Counted from the stretch's first letter, positions 1 through 9,160 are shown. The stretch is 64,000 nucleotides of DNA from Mucilaginibacter sp. OK098 (GCF_900142915.1 NZ_FRCM01000002.1:682001-746000); one strand, 5' to 3'. Notes: a model not told the origin generated them from the sequence alone. Made by a program: numbers and translations.

Positions 1-1247
1 ATACCAGGTATGACGGGTCAACCAAATTTGGACCGGGTAAGCGCTTCGGTACATTTGGATCAATTGGTGCAGGCTGGATCTTTTCGCAGGAATCTTTATT
101 TAAAAATCTGAAATTCCTTGATTTTGGTAAAATAAGAGCAAGCTACGGTACCGTTGGTGGTGATAACATAGGTAATTACAATTTTCTGTCATATTACTCA
201 AACACAACGGCATATCAGGGCAATAGCGCCGTTACCCCTACCACTTTATCAAACCCGGAACTGCATTGGGAATTAAAAAAGGAGCTTGGCATTGGCCTGG
301 ATCTGAATTTTTTACATGACAGGATAACTTTTACCGGCGATTATTACAGAACCCGAACAACCAACCAGCTTATTGGGCAGGCACTGCCAACAATTACGGG
401 TTTCTCTGTTTATACAATAAACTCGCCGGCATTAATTCAAACTACTGGTTTTGAACTTTCATTAACTACAGTAAATGTTAAATCGAAAAACTTTACCTGG
501 TCTACTAATTTTAATATCAGCATTCCGCATAGCAAGCTTATTTCATACCCTGGCTTAAACCTGCTTGCGTTAAATTCAAATTATATTATTGGCAAACCGG
601 TTACAGGTGTTAAACTTTACAATTATGCGGGAGTAAACCCACAAACAGGCAATTATAATTTCACAAACAGGAATGGCGTAACTGCCGAATACTGGCCTAT
701 ATTTAGCCCTGCAAAATTAGACCAGATACTGGATAAAACTGCTTTTGTTGACCTTGCTCCGAAATATTATGGTGGCTTTGGGAACACTTTCCAATATAAA
801 AACTTCAGCCTTGATGTTTTCTTTGACTTCAAGAGCCGCATGGGTCAAAACTTCCGTGGGTCGCAAAGCTTTTTGCCAGGTTACTTTAATATAAATACGG
901 GTGTAGAGGCCTTAAACCGCTGGCAAAAACCGGGCGACATTACCAATGTACCAAAGGTGAGCCAAAATGGGCTGGTAAATTTATTTGAGCAAGGTACGTT
1001 TGATCAAAGCTCAGGCGCCTATACCAAAGTAACCTATGCGCGTTTAAACAACTTAAACTTTACATATAGGTTTCCATCCCTCGTTGCAAAAAAACTTGGA
1101 CTCAATAACCTCAGTGTTTTTTTACGCGGACAAAACCTGCTTACAATTTCAAACATAAAGTATAAGGGTCTTGATCCTGAAAACCTGACAATTGGTGCTA
1201 CACCGCCGTTGCGCGTTTTTACTGCCGGACTTAATGTTACACTGTAA
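1..1247 (+). CDS. SusC/RagA-type TonB-dependent receptor, C-terminal part (truncated by window start)
   Basis: The reading frame is open from base 3 to the stop at 1245-1247 and encodes about 414 residues of an outer-membrane beta-barrel. The frame contains segments typical of SusC C-termini, for example ASYGTVGGDNIGNY, an aromatic-rich alternating pattern, RWQKPGDITNVPK, and a final strand FTAGLNVTL. The plug and N-terminal parts lie outside the window. The protein would form the TonB-driven channel that works with the SusD lipoprotein encoded 14 bases downstream. An internal ATG at 840 is not a real start because homologous sequence continues upstream of it. The substrate cannot be read from the sequence; the neighbours (thioredoxin-like protein, M16 peptidase) hint at peptides rather than glycans. 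Confidence 0.93.
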   Translation, partial: TRYDGSTKFGPGKRFGTFGSIGAGWIFSQESLFKNLKFLDFGKIRASYGTVGGDNIGNYNFLSYYSNTTAYQGNSAVTPTTLSNPELHWELKKELGIGLDLNFLHDRITFTGDYYRTRTTNQLIGQALPTITGFSVYTINSPALIQTTGFELSLTTVNVKSKNFTWSTNFNISIPHSKLISYPGLNLLALNSNYIIGKPVTGVKLYNYAGVNPQTGNYNFTNRNGVTAEYWPIFSPAKLDQILDKTAFVDLAPKYYGGFGNTFQYKNFSLDVFFDFKSRMGQNFRGSQSFLPGYFNINTGVEALNRWQKPGDITNVPKVSQNGLVNLFEQGTFDQSSGAYTKVTYARLNNLNFTYRFPSLVAKKLGLNNLSVFLRGQNLLTISNIKYKGLDPENLTIGATPPLRVFTAGLNVTL

Positions 1248-1261
1248 AAATTTAAGACATC

Positions 1262-2731
1262 ATGAAATTATTCAACTATAAAATAGCAACAGGCATTAAA
1301 TGGACAACCTTTGTATGCCTGCTTACATTAATATTTTCAACCGGTTGCCGTAAGTATTTAGACATCCCCCTGCCGGTTGATAAGGTTGCAGGCGCCAGCG
1401 CCTTTGTAAACGACAACTCAACATCAACAGTTGTTAACGGCAATTTTTCAAACCTGGTAAACGGCGTTTTAACCGGATCGCCGGTAATGGGCGAAAACAG
1501 TGTAGGTTACAGAACAGGGTTATATGCTGATGAGTTGCAAAGCATTTCTGCAAGTGACATTTTGGGTAAAGCTTATTTTGGCGATGCCTTAACCAGCTTA
1601 ATTGGTAATGGCACGCAGTGGTCGGGCTTTTACAAGCAGATCTATAACTGTAACCTTACCATTGAGGGAATAAACAGCGCAAAAAACCTTAAGTTTAAAA
1701 ACCAATGGCTGGGCGAAACCTTATTTACCAGGGCTTTTATATACTTTAACCTGGTAAACCTGTATGGTGATGTTCCATTAGCTTTAACATCAGATTTTAA
1801 TAAAACACAGACGCTTGCACGTGCGCCTAAAAGCGATGTTTACCAGCAGATTGTAGCCGACCTGAAACAAGCACAGGGACTTTTAACCAATGATTATTCT
1901 GATGGTTTAGGCGCCGTTACCGACAGCAGAGGCAGGCCCAACCTACAGGCAGTTAATGCATTGCTGGCACGTGTTTATTTATATAATAATGATTATGTAA
2001 ATGCAGCTAAAGAGTCGACCAAAGTAATAGTTGACAGTAGATATCAGCTGGTTGCCCCTTCAAAGGCATTTTTAGCTGCAAGCAGCGAAGCCATATGGTA
2101 TTTGGTGCCGCCAACAGGAAGCTGGGTAGCTGAATTTAGTTTATATAACGGCAATATGCCTGCTTCATTAGCATCACCGGCATTGATTTTAACTTACGGC
2201 ATCAAAAGCGCAATGATGCCTAACCTGGTAAATGCCTTTGAACCTGGAGATACCCGGTTTACCAATTGGGTACGGCCTACAACCGTAGCAGCTACGGGCA
2301 CAACCCCCGCTACTGTTTATTATTTCCCCAATAAATATAAATCAAACACACCGGGAACCGAAAATGTGGTAGTGCTGCGACTGGCGGAGCAATACCTTAT
2401 AAGGGCAGAAGCTCTGGTACAACAGGGTGATCTTAATGGCGCAAAAGCCGATATTAATACAGTACGCACACGAGCCGGATTAGGTGGTGTAACCGCAACA
2501 ACTAAAGATGCTATGCTTGCCGCCATTGCAAAGGAACGGGAAACAGAATTGTTTACTGAATTTGGTCACCGCTTTTTTGATTTGAAAAGAACCGGGACAC
2601 TTGATGCAGCAATTACTGCAGTTTCAGCATTAAAAGGCTCAACCTGGAACCCGCAAAGAGCAGTATGGCCTATACCCCTTACTGATATTACAAACGACCC
2701 AAGTTTAACTCAAAACCCAGGATATAACTAA
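1262..2731 (+). CDS. SusD/RagB family nutrient-binding outer-membrane lipoprotein
   Basis: 489 residues. The N-terminus carries a lipoprotein signal ending in the lipobox STGC, followed by RKYLDIPLP, typical of SusD proteins. The middle has the TPR-like helical pattern (FTRAFIYFNLVNLYGDVPL) and the C-terminal part has the family hallmarks RLAEQYLIRAEALVQ, INTVRTRAGL and ERETELFTEFGHRFFDLKR, ending in LTQNPGYN. SusD proteins sit on the cell surface as a lid over their SusC partner. The gene follows the SusC gene by 14 bases, so the two are almost certainly cotranscribed. The ligand is unknown. Confidence 0.95.
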   Translation: MKLFNYKIATGIKWTTFVCLLTLIFSTGCRKYLDIPLPVDKVAGASAFVNDNSTSTVVNGNFSNLVNGVLTGSPVMGENSVGYRTGLYADELQSISASDILGKAYFGDALTSLIGNGTQWSGFYKQIYNCNLTIEGINSAKNLKFKNQWLGETLFTRAFIYFNLVNLYGDVPLALTSDFNKTQTLARAPKSDVYQQIVADLKQAQGLLTNDYSDGLGAVTDSRGRPNLQAVNALLARVYLYNNDYVNAAKESTKVIVDSRYQLVAPSKAFLAASSEAIWYLVPPTGSWVAEFSLYNGNMPASLASPALILTYGIKSAMMPNLVNAFEPGDTRFTNWVRPTTVAATGTTPATVYYFPNKYKSNTPGTENVVVLRLAEQYLIRAEALVQQGDLNGAKADINTVRTRAGLGGVTATTKDAMLAAIAKERETELFTEFGHRFFDLKRTGTLDAAITAVSALKGSTWNPQRAVWPIPLTDITNDPSLTQNPGYN

Positions 2732-2749
2732 GATAAAGTTTCATTAACA

Positions 2750-2779
2750 GGTCGGCAGCATTTTTTGATGCTGCTGGCC
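2750..2779 (+). terminator. hairpin with T-rich loop downstream of susD
   Basis: Arms GGTCGGCAGCA (2750-2760) and TGCTGCTGGCC (2769-2779) pair over 11 positions with two G-U wobbles around a TTTTTTGA loop. There is no downstream T-run, so it may be an attenuator or an mRNA-stabilising 3' structure rather than a full terminator. It separates susD from the thioredoxin-like gene by 201 bases. Confidence 0.45.
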
Positions 2780-2932
2780 TTAATTACCACAGAAACGGCA
2801 TTATTAGCGAAAGCCATCTGTGCCGGTTTTCGCCAACCTTAAACTTTAAAAATTTCATCACTGCCAGGCCACATACTGCCCCGGCAGCTTGTGACAGCTA
2901 TGTAATTATTAATTTATAAAAACCAACAACAA

Positions 2933-4114
2933 ATGAAACTAATTAAAAAAATGAGCATGGTAATAAGCAGCGTGCTTATGCTATCAGCAAGTGCTTTTGC
3001 ACAAAACAAACCAAACTTCACCATCCATGGCGATTTGAATAAACTGACAGCTCCACCAGCCAAAGTCTATCTTATTTATGCCCCATTTTTAAATCAGCCA
3101 ACAGACAGCGCCACAGTTACCAGTGGTAAATATGAATTTAAAGGATATACAAAGGAAGCCATTGGCGCCGAAATTAGCCTTACAGCTAAAACTGATCCTG
3201 CAAACCCTAAAGACAAAGCCACAATTATTTTGGATAAAGGCGAATTAAATGTAGTAACAGGCCCAGCGTTTGATCAAATTACCGTAACAGGTTCAGGAGC
3301 AAAGGCACATACTGATTTTGCCGGCGCCATAAACAAAGGCCATTCGGAAATATTGGCGGTAAACAAAGAGATGGCCAGTGATAGCTTTAAAAATGATGCT
3401 GAATATAAAAAGGCGGTAACAGCACGTTTTTATCACGCCATATCATCCAGCCTTAATGATCTGATAGTATTTGCACGTGCTAATCCACAATCGCCGGTTA
3501 GCCCTTACCTGGCTTATGTATTAAGTTCTTCGGGCTTTGTAACACATGCCATGAGCGATACACTGGCTCAAAATGTCCCCAATTTAAGTGAGCCTACAAA
3601 ATTACACCAGGCTATAAATGATGTAATAGCTAAACAGAAAGACCTGGATAATAAAGTGGCAGCCAATAACAAAGAGCTGGACAGCAAAGCCCCTATTGGC
3701 AGCAAGGCAATTGAATTTACCCAGCCGGATGCAAACGGTAAACCTGTTAGCCTGGCATCGTTTAAAGGCAAATATGTACTGGTTGATTTTTGGGCAAGCT
3801 GGTGCGCACCATGCCGTGCTGAAAATCCGAATGTTGTAAAAGCTTATGACACGTATAAAAGCAAGGGACTTTCCATAGTAGGCGTATCGCTTGATGGTAA
3901 AAACACCAAAGCAGCATGGCTTGCCGCCATTAAAAAAGACGGATTGACCTGGACACAGGTATCTGACCTTACCGGCTGGAACAACGAAGTTGCCAAGCTG
4001 TATGGCGTACAATCCATCCCGCAAAATTTCCTTATTGATCCTAATGGCAACATCATCGGTAAAAACCTGCGCGGGGATGAGTTGAATAAGAAACTGGCTT
4101 CATTATTTAACTGA
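2933..4114 (+). CDS. TlpA-like thiol:disulfide oxidoreductase with N-terminal DUF4369-type domain
   Basis: 393 residues. A Sec signal peptide ends near SASAFAQ (about residue 24). Residues about 27-115 (FTIHGDLNKL, then SGKYEFKGYT) resemble the DUF4369 beta-domain often fused to thioredoxins in Bacteroidota. The C-terminal third (about 250-393) is an AhpC/TSA-TlpA thioredoxin fold with the active site WCAPC, cysteines at 291 and 294, followed by the cis-proline region GVQSIPQNFLIDPNG. It is expected to act in the periplasm as a disulfide reductant. It lies between a SusC/SusD pair and an M16 peptidase, an arrangement that suggests handling of imported cysteine-containing peptides. That role is inference. 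Confidence 0.9.
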   Translation: MKLIKKMSMVISSVLMLSASAFAQNKPNFTIHGDLNKLTAPPAKVYLIYAPFLNQPTDSATVTSGKYEFKGYTKEAIGAEISLTAKTDPANPKDKATIILDKGELNVVTGPAFDQITVTGSGAKAHTDFAGAINKGHSEILAVNKEMASDSFKNDAEYKKAVTARFYHAISSSLNDLIVFARANPQSPVSPYLAYVLSSSGFVTHAMSDTLAQNVPNLSEPTKLHQAINDVIAKQKDLDNKVAANNKELDSKAPIGSKAIEFTQPDANGKPVSLASFKGKYVLVDFWASWCAPCRAENPNVVKAYDTYKSKGLSIVGVSLDGKNTKAAWLAAIKKDGLTWTQVSDLTGWNNEVAKLYGVQSIPQNFLIDPNGNIIGKNLRGDELNKKLASLFN

Positions 4115-4138
4115 TAAAATCAGCTTATAAATATTTAC

Positions 4139-6937
4139 ATGAACACTAAACAACTTTTAGTTTCGGCTTTGGCTGTGTTGTTATATTGCAACGCCGGAGC
4201 TCAAACCATCCCGCTTGATAAAGCAGTGCGCACGGGTAAGCTGGCTAATGGATTTACGTATTATATCCGTAAAAACAATGAGCCGCAAAAACGGGTGCAA
4301 TTATACCTGGTTAATAAGGTGGGTTCAGTTTTGGAAGATGACGACCAGCAGGGGCTGGCCCATTTTATGGAGCACATGAACTTTAACGGCACCAAACATT
4401 ACCCCAAAAATGATTTGGTTGATTACCTGCAAAAAGCAGGGGTACGCTTCGGTGCCGATTTAAATGCTTACACCAGCTTTGACGAAACGGTTTATGAATT
4501 ACCCCTGCCAACCGATGATGCCACAATGACCGCAAGCGGCCTGAACATTATGCGTGATTGGGCACAGGAAGCCCTGCTTGATTCAGTTGAGATAGAAAAA
4601 GAACGCGGTGTGGTGCTTGAAGAAGAACGCCTTGGCAAAGGGGCAAGCGACCGCATGGCCAGGAAGTTTTACCCGGTAATGCTTAACCACTCGCGCTATG
4701 CAGAACGTTTGCCAATAGGTATTGATAAGGTGCTGATTAATTTTAAACCGGCAATTATCAAACGTTTTTATCATGACTGGTATCGCCCTGATCTGCAGGC
4801 GTTGATTGTAGTGGGTGATGTAAATGTTGATGAAGTGGAGAAATTGATCCGCGAGCAATTCGCTGATCTTAAAAATCCGTCAAATGAAAGATCAAGAACA
4901 AAATACAGTGTTCCTTTAACAGGGCATGCTCAGTTTTTAACGGTAACCGATAAGGAAAAACCGTCAACAGAAATTGAAATCCTGTACAAACATAAAGCTC
5001 CTGTATTAAAAACAGAGGCGGACTACCTGGAATCAATTAAGCGCAGTTTGTTTAACCAACTGTTGGCCGCACGCCGTTATGCCGAAATAAGCCAGAAAGC
5101 CAAACCTGCATTTACTAATATGAATGCAAACATCCAGGGTATTTTAGGCGGGCTTGATGCTTTCACTTTTGATGTGACGCCAAAAAGCGGACAGCTGCAG
5201 CAGGCCGTTGAACAAAGCTGGCTGATAGTTGAAAAAGTAAAACGTTATGGCTTTACACGGGCCGAGCTTGACCGGGCAAAACAAAACTACCTGCGATCAT
5301 TAGAGAACGGGTTGAAAGAAAAAGACAAAACACCGTCTGACAGTTATGTAAAGGAATATCAGCGCCTGTTTTTACAGCAAGAGGCTTCACCGGGTATCGT
5401 TTGGGAAAATGATTTCGCAAAAAAACATATTGATCAAATTAAGCTAGCTGATGTGACAGCTTTGATGAATGATTACTTCAAGTCGGCAGATGTTGATATA
5501 CTGGTATTGGCTCCTGAAAAAGATAAAAGCACGCTTCCTGATTCAGCCACCCTTTCATCATGGATAAACAATGTAAATAAAAGTGATATCAAGCCGTTTA
5601 AGGATGATGAGGTAAGCCAAACCTTGCTTGCCATAAAACCAAAACCGGGTAAGGTAATTGCAAAAAGCGCTGTACCACAAATAAATGTTACTGAGCTTAC
5701 CTTAAGCAATGGTGTTAAAGTTATTTTAAAGCCCACCGATTTTAAAAACGACGAGATTCGTTTTACGGCGTTCAGTCCGGGAGGCACTTCATTGTATAAC
5801 GATGCTGATTATGATAATGCGGCAAATGCGGCGGCACTTATGAGTCGTTTTGGCCTGGGTAATTTAAACCCGGTGCAGCTCTCAAAAGTATTAAATGGCA
5901 AGCAGCTTAATGTGGCAGCCAGTATAGCAGCCCGTTCCGAAAACATTAACGGCTTTACATCCATAGCCGACCTGGAAACAGCTTTGCAACTGGTTTATAT
6001 GCAGTTTACCAAACCACGTAAGGACAGCACACTTTTCAACAACATTATTAATAATGCTAAAGAATCGCTTACTAACCGCTATGCTGATCCAAACAATGTA
6101 TTTGCCGATACGGTGAATTATGTAATGGGGAATTATAGTTTCCGGTCATCCCCCACAAGTGCTGAAAGATTGGATAAAATTTCAATGCAAAAAGCTTACA
6201 ACATTTATAAAGAGCGTTTTGCCGATGCAGCGGGCTTTACCTTTGTTTTTGTTGGTAATTTCAATATTGAAACCGTTACCCCATTGCTGGAGCAGTATCT
6301 CGGATCGTTACCCTCACTCCGTAAAAATGAAAAGCCGCGCGATCTGGGCATCCATATCCCCGCAGGCCTGCTTACCAAAAAGGTTTATAAAGGCGCTGAG
6401 AACAAAGCAATAGTGCGCCTGTTAATAAGCGGCGATTATCAATACAGCGCACAAAACAACCTGTTGCTAAAAGCCCTTGGTGATATTTTGCAGATAAAAG
6501 TACTGCAGCACCTGCGCGAAGAAGAAAGTGAAGTGTATAGCCCCAGCGTACAAACACTGTACAATAAATACCCAAAAAACAGGTATGCGTTTACGGTGTC
6601 ATTTGGTTGTGCCCCTAAAAATGCCGATCACCTGATAGCTATGGTTAAAAAAGAAATGGAAACCCTTATAAGCAACGGTGCAGAAGCTGATGACATTCAG
6701 AAATTTAAAGCCGCTTATGAAAAAAATGTAGAGCTGGCTTTAAATGATAATGGCTTTTGGCTGAGTTACCTTTCCAGTCAGTATGAGAATGATGAAAACG
6801 TATTACAGGTGCTGGATGCAAAACCAAACCTTGCAAAGGTGACACCCGAAACATTGAAACAGGCAGCACAGGTATATTTAAGCGGTAATAATATCATCCG
6901 TTTTGAATTACTACCCGAAAACATGTCTACCAATTAA
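4139..6937 (+). CDS. M16 family zinc metallopeptidase (pitrilysin/insulinase type), periplasmic
   Basis: 932 residues, the usual length for the two-homologous-halves M16 form. A signal peptide ends at about NAGAQ. The inverted zinc motif HFMEH is at residues 75-79 (the two His bind zinc, the Glu is catalytic), and the third ligand region is the acidic stretch EKERGVVLEEERLGKG near residue 158. The second half (after about residue 510) starts again with VTELTLSNGVKVILKPTDFKNDEI and lacks a zinc motif, as is normal for the inactive partner half. It starts 24 bases after the thioredoxin-like gene. It probably degrades peptides delivered to the periplasm by the upstream SusC/SusD pair. Confidence 0.93.
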   Translation: MNTKQLLVSALAVLLYCNAGAQTIPLDKAVRTGKLANGFTYYIRKNNEPQKRVQLYLVNKVGSVLEDDDQQGLAHFMEHMNFNGTKHYPKNDLVDYLQKAGVRFGADLNAYTSFDETVYELPLPTDDATMTASGLNIMRDWAQEALLDSVEIEKERGVVLEEERLGKGASDRMARKFYPVMLNHSRYAERLPIGIDKVLINFKPAIIKRFYHDWYRPDLQALIVVGDVNVDEVEKLIREQFADLKNPSNERSRTKYSVPLTGHAQFLTVTDKEKPSTEIEILYKHKAPVLKTEADYLESIKRSLFNQLLAARRYAEISQKAKPAFTNMNANIQGILGGLDAFTFDVTPKSGQLQQAVEQSWLIVEKVKRYGFTRAELDRAKQNYLRSLENGLKEKDKTPSDSYVKEYQRLFLQQEASPGIVWENDFAKKHIDQIKLADVTALMNDYFKSADVDILVLAPEKDKSTLPDSATLSSWINNVNKSDIKPFKDDEVSQTLLAIKPKPGKVIAKSAVPQINVTELTLSNGVKVILKPTDFKNDEIRFTAFSPGGTSLYNDADYDNAANAAALMSRFGLGNLNPVQLSKVLNGKQLNVAASIAARSENINGFTSIADLETALQLVYMQFTKPRKDSTLFNNIINNAKESLTNRYADPNNVFADTVNYVMGNYSFRSSPTSAERLDKISMQKAYNIYKERFADAAGFTFVFVGNFNIETVTPLLEQYLGSLPSLRKNEKPRDLGIHIPAGLLTKKVYKGAENKAIVRLLISGDYQYSAQNNLLLKALGDILQIKVLQHLREEESEVYSPSVQTLYNKYPKNRYAFTVSFGCAPKNADHLIAMVKKEMETLISNGAEADDIQKFKAAYEKNVELALNDNGFWLSYLSSQYENDENVLQVLDAKPNLAKVTPETLKQAAQVYLSGNNIIRFELLPENMSTN

Positions 6938-7000
6938 TAACAATCATATAATTACACTCCGTTCTTTTTACTTTTTCGTTAATAAAGTTTGACAGTTTAT

Positions 7001-7025
7001 AAGCGCCGTTGAGTGGACGGCGCTT
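7001..7025 (+). terminator. hairpin terminator after the M16 peptidase gene
   Basis: Perfect nine-base arms AAGCGCCGT (7001-7009) and ACGGCGCTT (7017-7025) with a seven-base loop, followed by TATTAAAA. It ends the SusCD-TlpA-M16 transcription unit. Confidence 0.75.
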
Positions 7026-7030
7026 TATTA

Positions 7031-7064
7031 AAAAGCGTTCCGCGATAATTCACAGAACGCTTTT
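7031..7064. terminator. second, probably bidirectional, terminator
   Basis: Ten-base perfect arms AAAAGCGTTC (7031-7040) and GAACGCTTTT (7055-7064), followed by more T on the plus strand and A-rich sequence before it. It lies between converging genes (M16 peptidase on plus, NmrA-like gene on minus) and can serve both. Confidence 0.75.
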
Positions 7065-7068
7065 TTTA

Positions 7069-7950
7069 TTATCCATTATACTTTACTGCAAACGCCTTTG
7101 CAAATTCTTCAAATTTTCTTTTGCCTAAAACAGGTTTGTGTTTATCATAATCTTCCCATAATACGCGACTTCTTATGGCTGTACCCATCTCTGTCAGGTT
7201 TTTTGATACGTCTTCTGATAAACCACCCTGCTGCATGCCGGCAAGTGATTGTTCATCGGTAAATTCAATCCATGGCAGTTCAGGCTTGCCTATTGCTGCG
7301 CCTAAAATGGCTGCCACCTCGCCGGCTGTTTTGTCATCGCTGGCAATATAGCGGACGGTTGTGCCTGAAAATGGCTGGACAATTTCTTCAAATGCGGCAT
7401 CGGCAATATCTTTGGGGTGCACTAAAACCAGGCGGGTGCCTGCATTATAATTTCCGCCAAGGATGCCCATATGTTTGATCATGTCGATATTATGGTTAAA
7501 ATTATAATAGAATGAGGCCGGGCGAAGGTGTTTGATATTCACATTATCCAATTTATTTAGGATCTCTTCTGCGTCATGCATCCCGGTAATGGGTCCTGTG
7601 CCTGACGGTAAATGCGCACCAATGCTGCTTAAGTTTACAATATTTTTTATGCCCGCTGCTTTAAGGGCGGTTGCGAAATTTTGGCCAATTTTCCTGATAA
7701 ACGCTTTATAATCGTTTGATTGCGCCTGCTGCGGTACCATAGTATAAACAACATCAGCCCCTGTAAATGCCTGGGTTAAAAAGTCAACATCTTCTACTAA
7801 GCCTATTGCGGCTTTAGCACCCGAAGCTTCAATGTCAGCTTTTTTGCTTTCGCTGCTGCTTACTACTGTTACCTGGTGGCCGGCTTTTACTAACTGCGCG
7901 GTTAAAGGGCCGCTGATATTTCCTAATGATCCTGTGATTGTAATTTTCAT
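7069..7950 (-). CDS. NmrA-like NAD(P)-binding oxidoreductase (atypical SDR)
   Basis: 293 residues from the ATG at 7950. A longer frame reaches 8034, but the Rossmann fold starts directly with MKITITGSLGNISGPL, so the shorter start is preferred. It has the glycine-rich nucleotide loop GSLGNISG, VVSSSESKKADIEASGAKAAIG typical of NmrA/NAD(P)H:quinone reductase-like proteins, and the later motif NLSSIGAHLPSGTGPI. Family members act as quinone or azo reductases or as redox sensors. The gene is divergent from an HxlR regulator across about 77 bases, a common arrangement where HxlR represses an electrophile-response reductase. The exact substrate is unknown. Confidence 0.85.
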   Translation of the reverse strand: MKITITGSLGNISGPLTAQLVKAGHQVTVVSSSESKKADIEASGAKAAIGLVEDVDFLTQAFTGADVVYTMVPQQAQSNDYKAFIRKIGQNFATALKAAGIKNIVNLSSIGAHLPSGTGPITGMHDAEEILNKLDNVNIKHLRPASFYYNFNHNIDMIKHMGILGGNYNAGTRLVLVHPKDIADAAFEEIVQPFSGTTVRYIASDDKTAGEVAAILGAAIGKPELPWIEFTDEQSLAGMQQGGLSEDVSKNLTEMGTAIRSRVLWEDYDKHKPVLGKRKFEEFAKAFAVKYNG

Positions 7951-7986
7951 TTTGTGTTTTGATTTGTTGGAAACAAAGGTATATTT

Positions 7987-8008
7987 GTACTTACTTTTAT
8001 ACAAGTAC
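7987..8008. promoter_or_regulatory. inverted repeat, candidate HxlR operator
   Basis: GTACTT (7987-7992) and AAGTAC (8003-8008) form an inverted repeat with ten bases between the arms. It sits in the short divergent spacer between the NmrA-like gene and the HxlR gene, about 20 bases before the HxlR start. The geometry fits a winged-helix dimer. Assignment to the adjacent HxlR protein is inference from position. Confidence 0.6.
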
Positions 8009-8027
8009 TTACCCCAAAGTATGTGCC

Positions 8028-8390
8028 ATGACAAAAATCAAAGAAAACTCGACCAGGAATTTTAACAAGATTACCTCATCATGCCCGGTTACTTATGCTA
8101 TCAGCAAAATTGGCGGCCACTGGAAACCCATTATACTATACCAGTTAATGAGCGGACCAAAGCGTTATAGTGAATTGAAAAGGGCCATCCCTGAAGTTAC
8201 TGAAAAAATGCTGATCCAGCATTTAAAACAATTACAGGATGATGACCTGGTGATAAGGAAAGCAGAAAACGTAGTTCCGCCTTTTGTAACTTACTTTTTG
8301 AGTGAGGCAGGCGAAGACCTCACCATCGTATTAAATGCAATGGCCGAATGGGGAGTCCGCGATAGTAACAGGCATTTGAAGTCGGCCTAA
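8028..8390 (+). CDS. HxlR family winged-helix transcriptional regulator
   Basis: 120 residues from the ATG at 8028. The frame stays open upstream to 7959, but that extension overlaps the operator-like repeat and lacks homology. The core CPVTYAISKIGGHWKPIILYQL followed by GPKRYSELKRAIPEVTEKMLIQHLKQLQDDDLV is the HxlR signature: an N-terminal Cys, the HTH, then the wing containing VPPFVTYFLSEAG. Such regulators often sense electrophiles or disulfide stress through the conserved Cys. The stop overlaps the stop of the converging glycosylase gene by four bases. Confidence 0.93.
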   Translation: MTKIKENSTRNFNKITSSCPVTYAISKIGGHWKPIILYQLMSGPKRYSELKRAIPEVTEKMLIQHLKQLQDDDLVIRKAENVVPPFVTYFLSEAGEDLTIVLNAMAEWGVRDSNRHLKSA

Positions 8391-9160
8391 CTGAAAAGCT
8401 CCTGCGAGTCGGTATAATAGGTTTTCCTGGAACTTATTACATCCTGGTGAATAGTTTCGCCAGCAGGCGTTTGTTTCTTTTTAGAATGATGCACCTGCAT
8501 AAAATCTCTGAACTCCCCGCTGATAATATCCGGATTGTTTTTTAAGATCTGTTTTTCGGCATCATCCAAAACATGTTTAATTGATTGCGCCAGCTGTTTT
8601 ACTTTATCAGATGGAATTTTGTTTGACGGGGAAAATGGCGATAATTTAGCATCATACAAGATCTCATCGGCATAGGCATTCCCAATCCCACGCAATACCT
8701 TTTGATCCATCAATACTGTTTTAACCGGGGTACGCGTGGTGCTTAGTTTATCATGCAGGTATTTCTCATCAAAATCCAAAGCGTCCGGTGTATCCAATTT
8801 TTCAGGATCGAGGGTTGGTGTTGCAGCTTTTTGAAAGTCAGTAAGGGCAAGGCCTTTGTCTCCTTCAAAAAGCAGCTCAACAATGGTAAATTTATGATCG
8901 TTGGTTTTATCAAACAACTGCAACTGACCGTGCAGCATCAGGTGGGTAGCCAAAACATGGTTATTATCAAACTCAAACTGCAATTCCTTACCTACCCTGA
9001 TCACTTTTGTAAGCGTTTGCCCTTCCAAAGTTTCCTGTAATTTATTTTCGGGCACGTTTAGCTTTTGGGTTACCTTAACAATTACCTTTTCCAGCTTCTT
9101 TCCTTTAAACAGCTTGGTGAGGTTGCGGCTAAAAACCTGCAGATCGGGTAATTCGGGCAT
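8387..9160 (-). CDS. Fpg/Nei family DNA glycosylase lacking zinc-finger cysteines
   Basis: 257 residues. The N-terminus MPELPDL gives the catalytic Pro2 and Glu3 of the Fpg/Nei family, and RVGKEL carries the conserved Lys. The H2TH domain is recognisable at DQKVLRGIGNAYADEILYDA. The C-terminal beta-hairpin finger is present (TPAGETIHQDVISSRKTYYT, with the conserved Arg), but the four zinc-binding cysteines of the classical Fpg finger are absent: the region has no Cys at all. This resembles the zincless finger described for NEIL1 and some bacterial Nei-like enzymes. Expected role: excision of oxidised bases with beta-elimination. It converges on the HxlR gene. Confidence 0.88.
   Translation of the reverse strand: MPELPDLQVFSRNLTKLFKGKKLEKVIVKVTQKLNVPENKLQETLEGQTLTKVIRVGKELQFEFDNNHVLATHLMLHGQLQLFDKTNDHKFTIVELLFEGDKGLALTDFQKAATPTLDPEKLDTPDALDFDEKYLHDKLSTTRTPVKTVLMDQKVLRGIGNAYADEILYDAKLSPFSPSNKIPSDKVKQLAQSIKHVLDDAEKQILKNNPDIISGEFRDFMQVHHSKKKQTPAGETIHQDVISSRKTYYTDSQELFS

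Noticed and set aside
3602..4024. 140-codon open frame on the minus strand inside the TlpA-like gene
   Set aside because: It is antisense to a well-supported gene, has no recognisable domain and no plausible promoter.
4759..4768. CAAACGTTTT, a near-match to the LacI operator
   Set aside because: It has one mismatch and lies inside the M16 peptidase coding sequence (encoding IIKRF), far from any regulon promoter.
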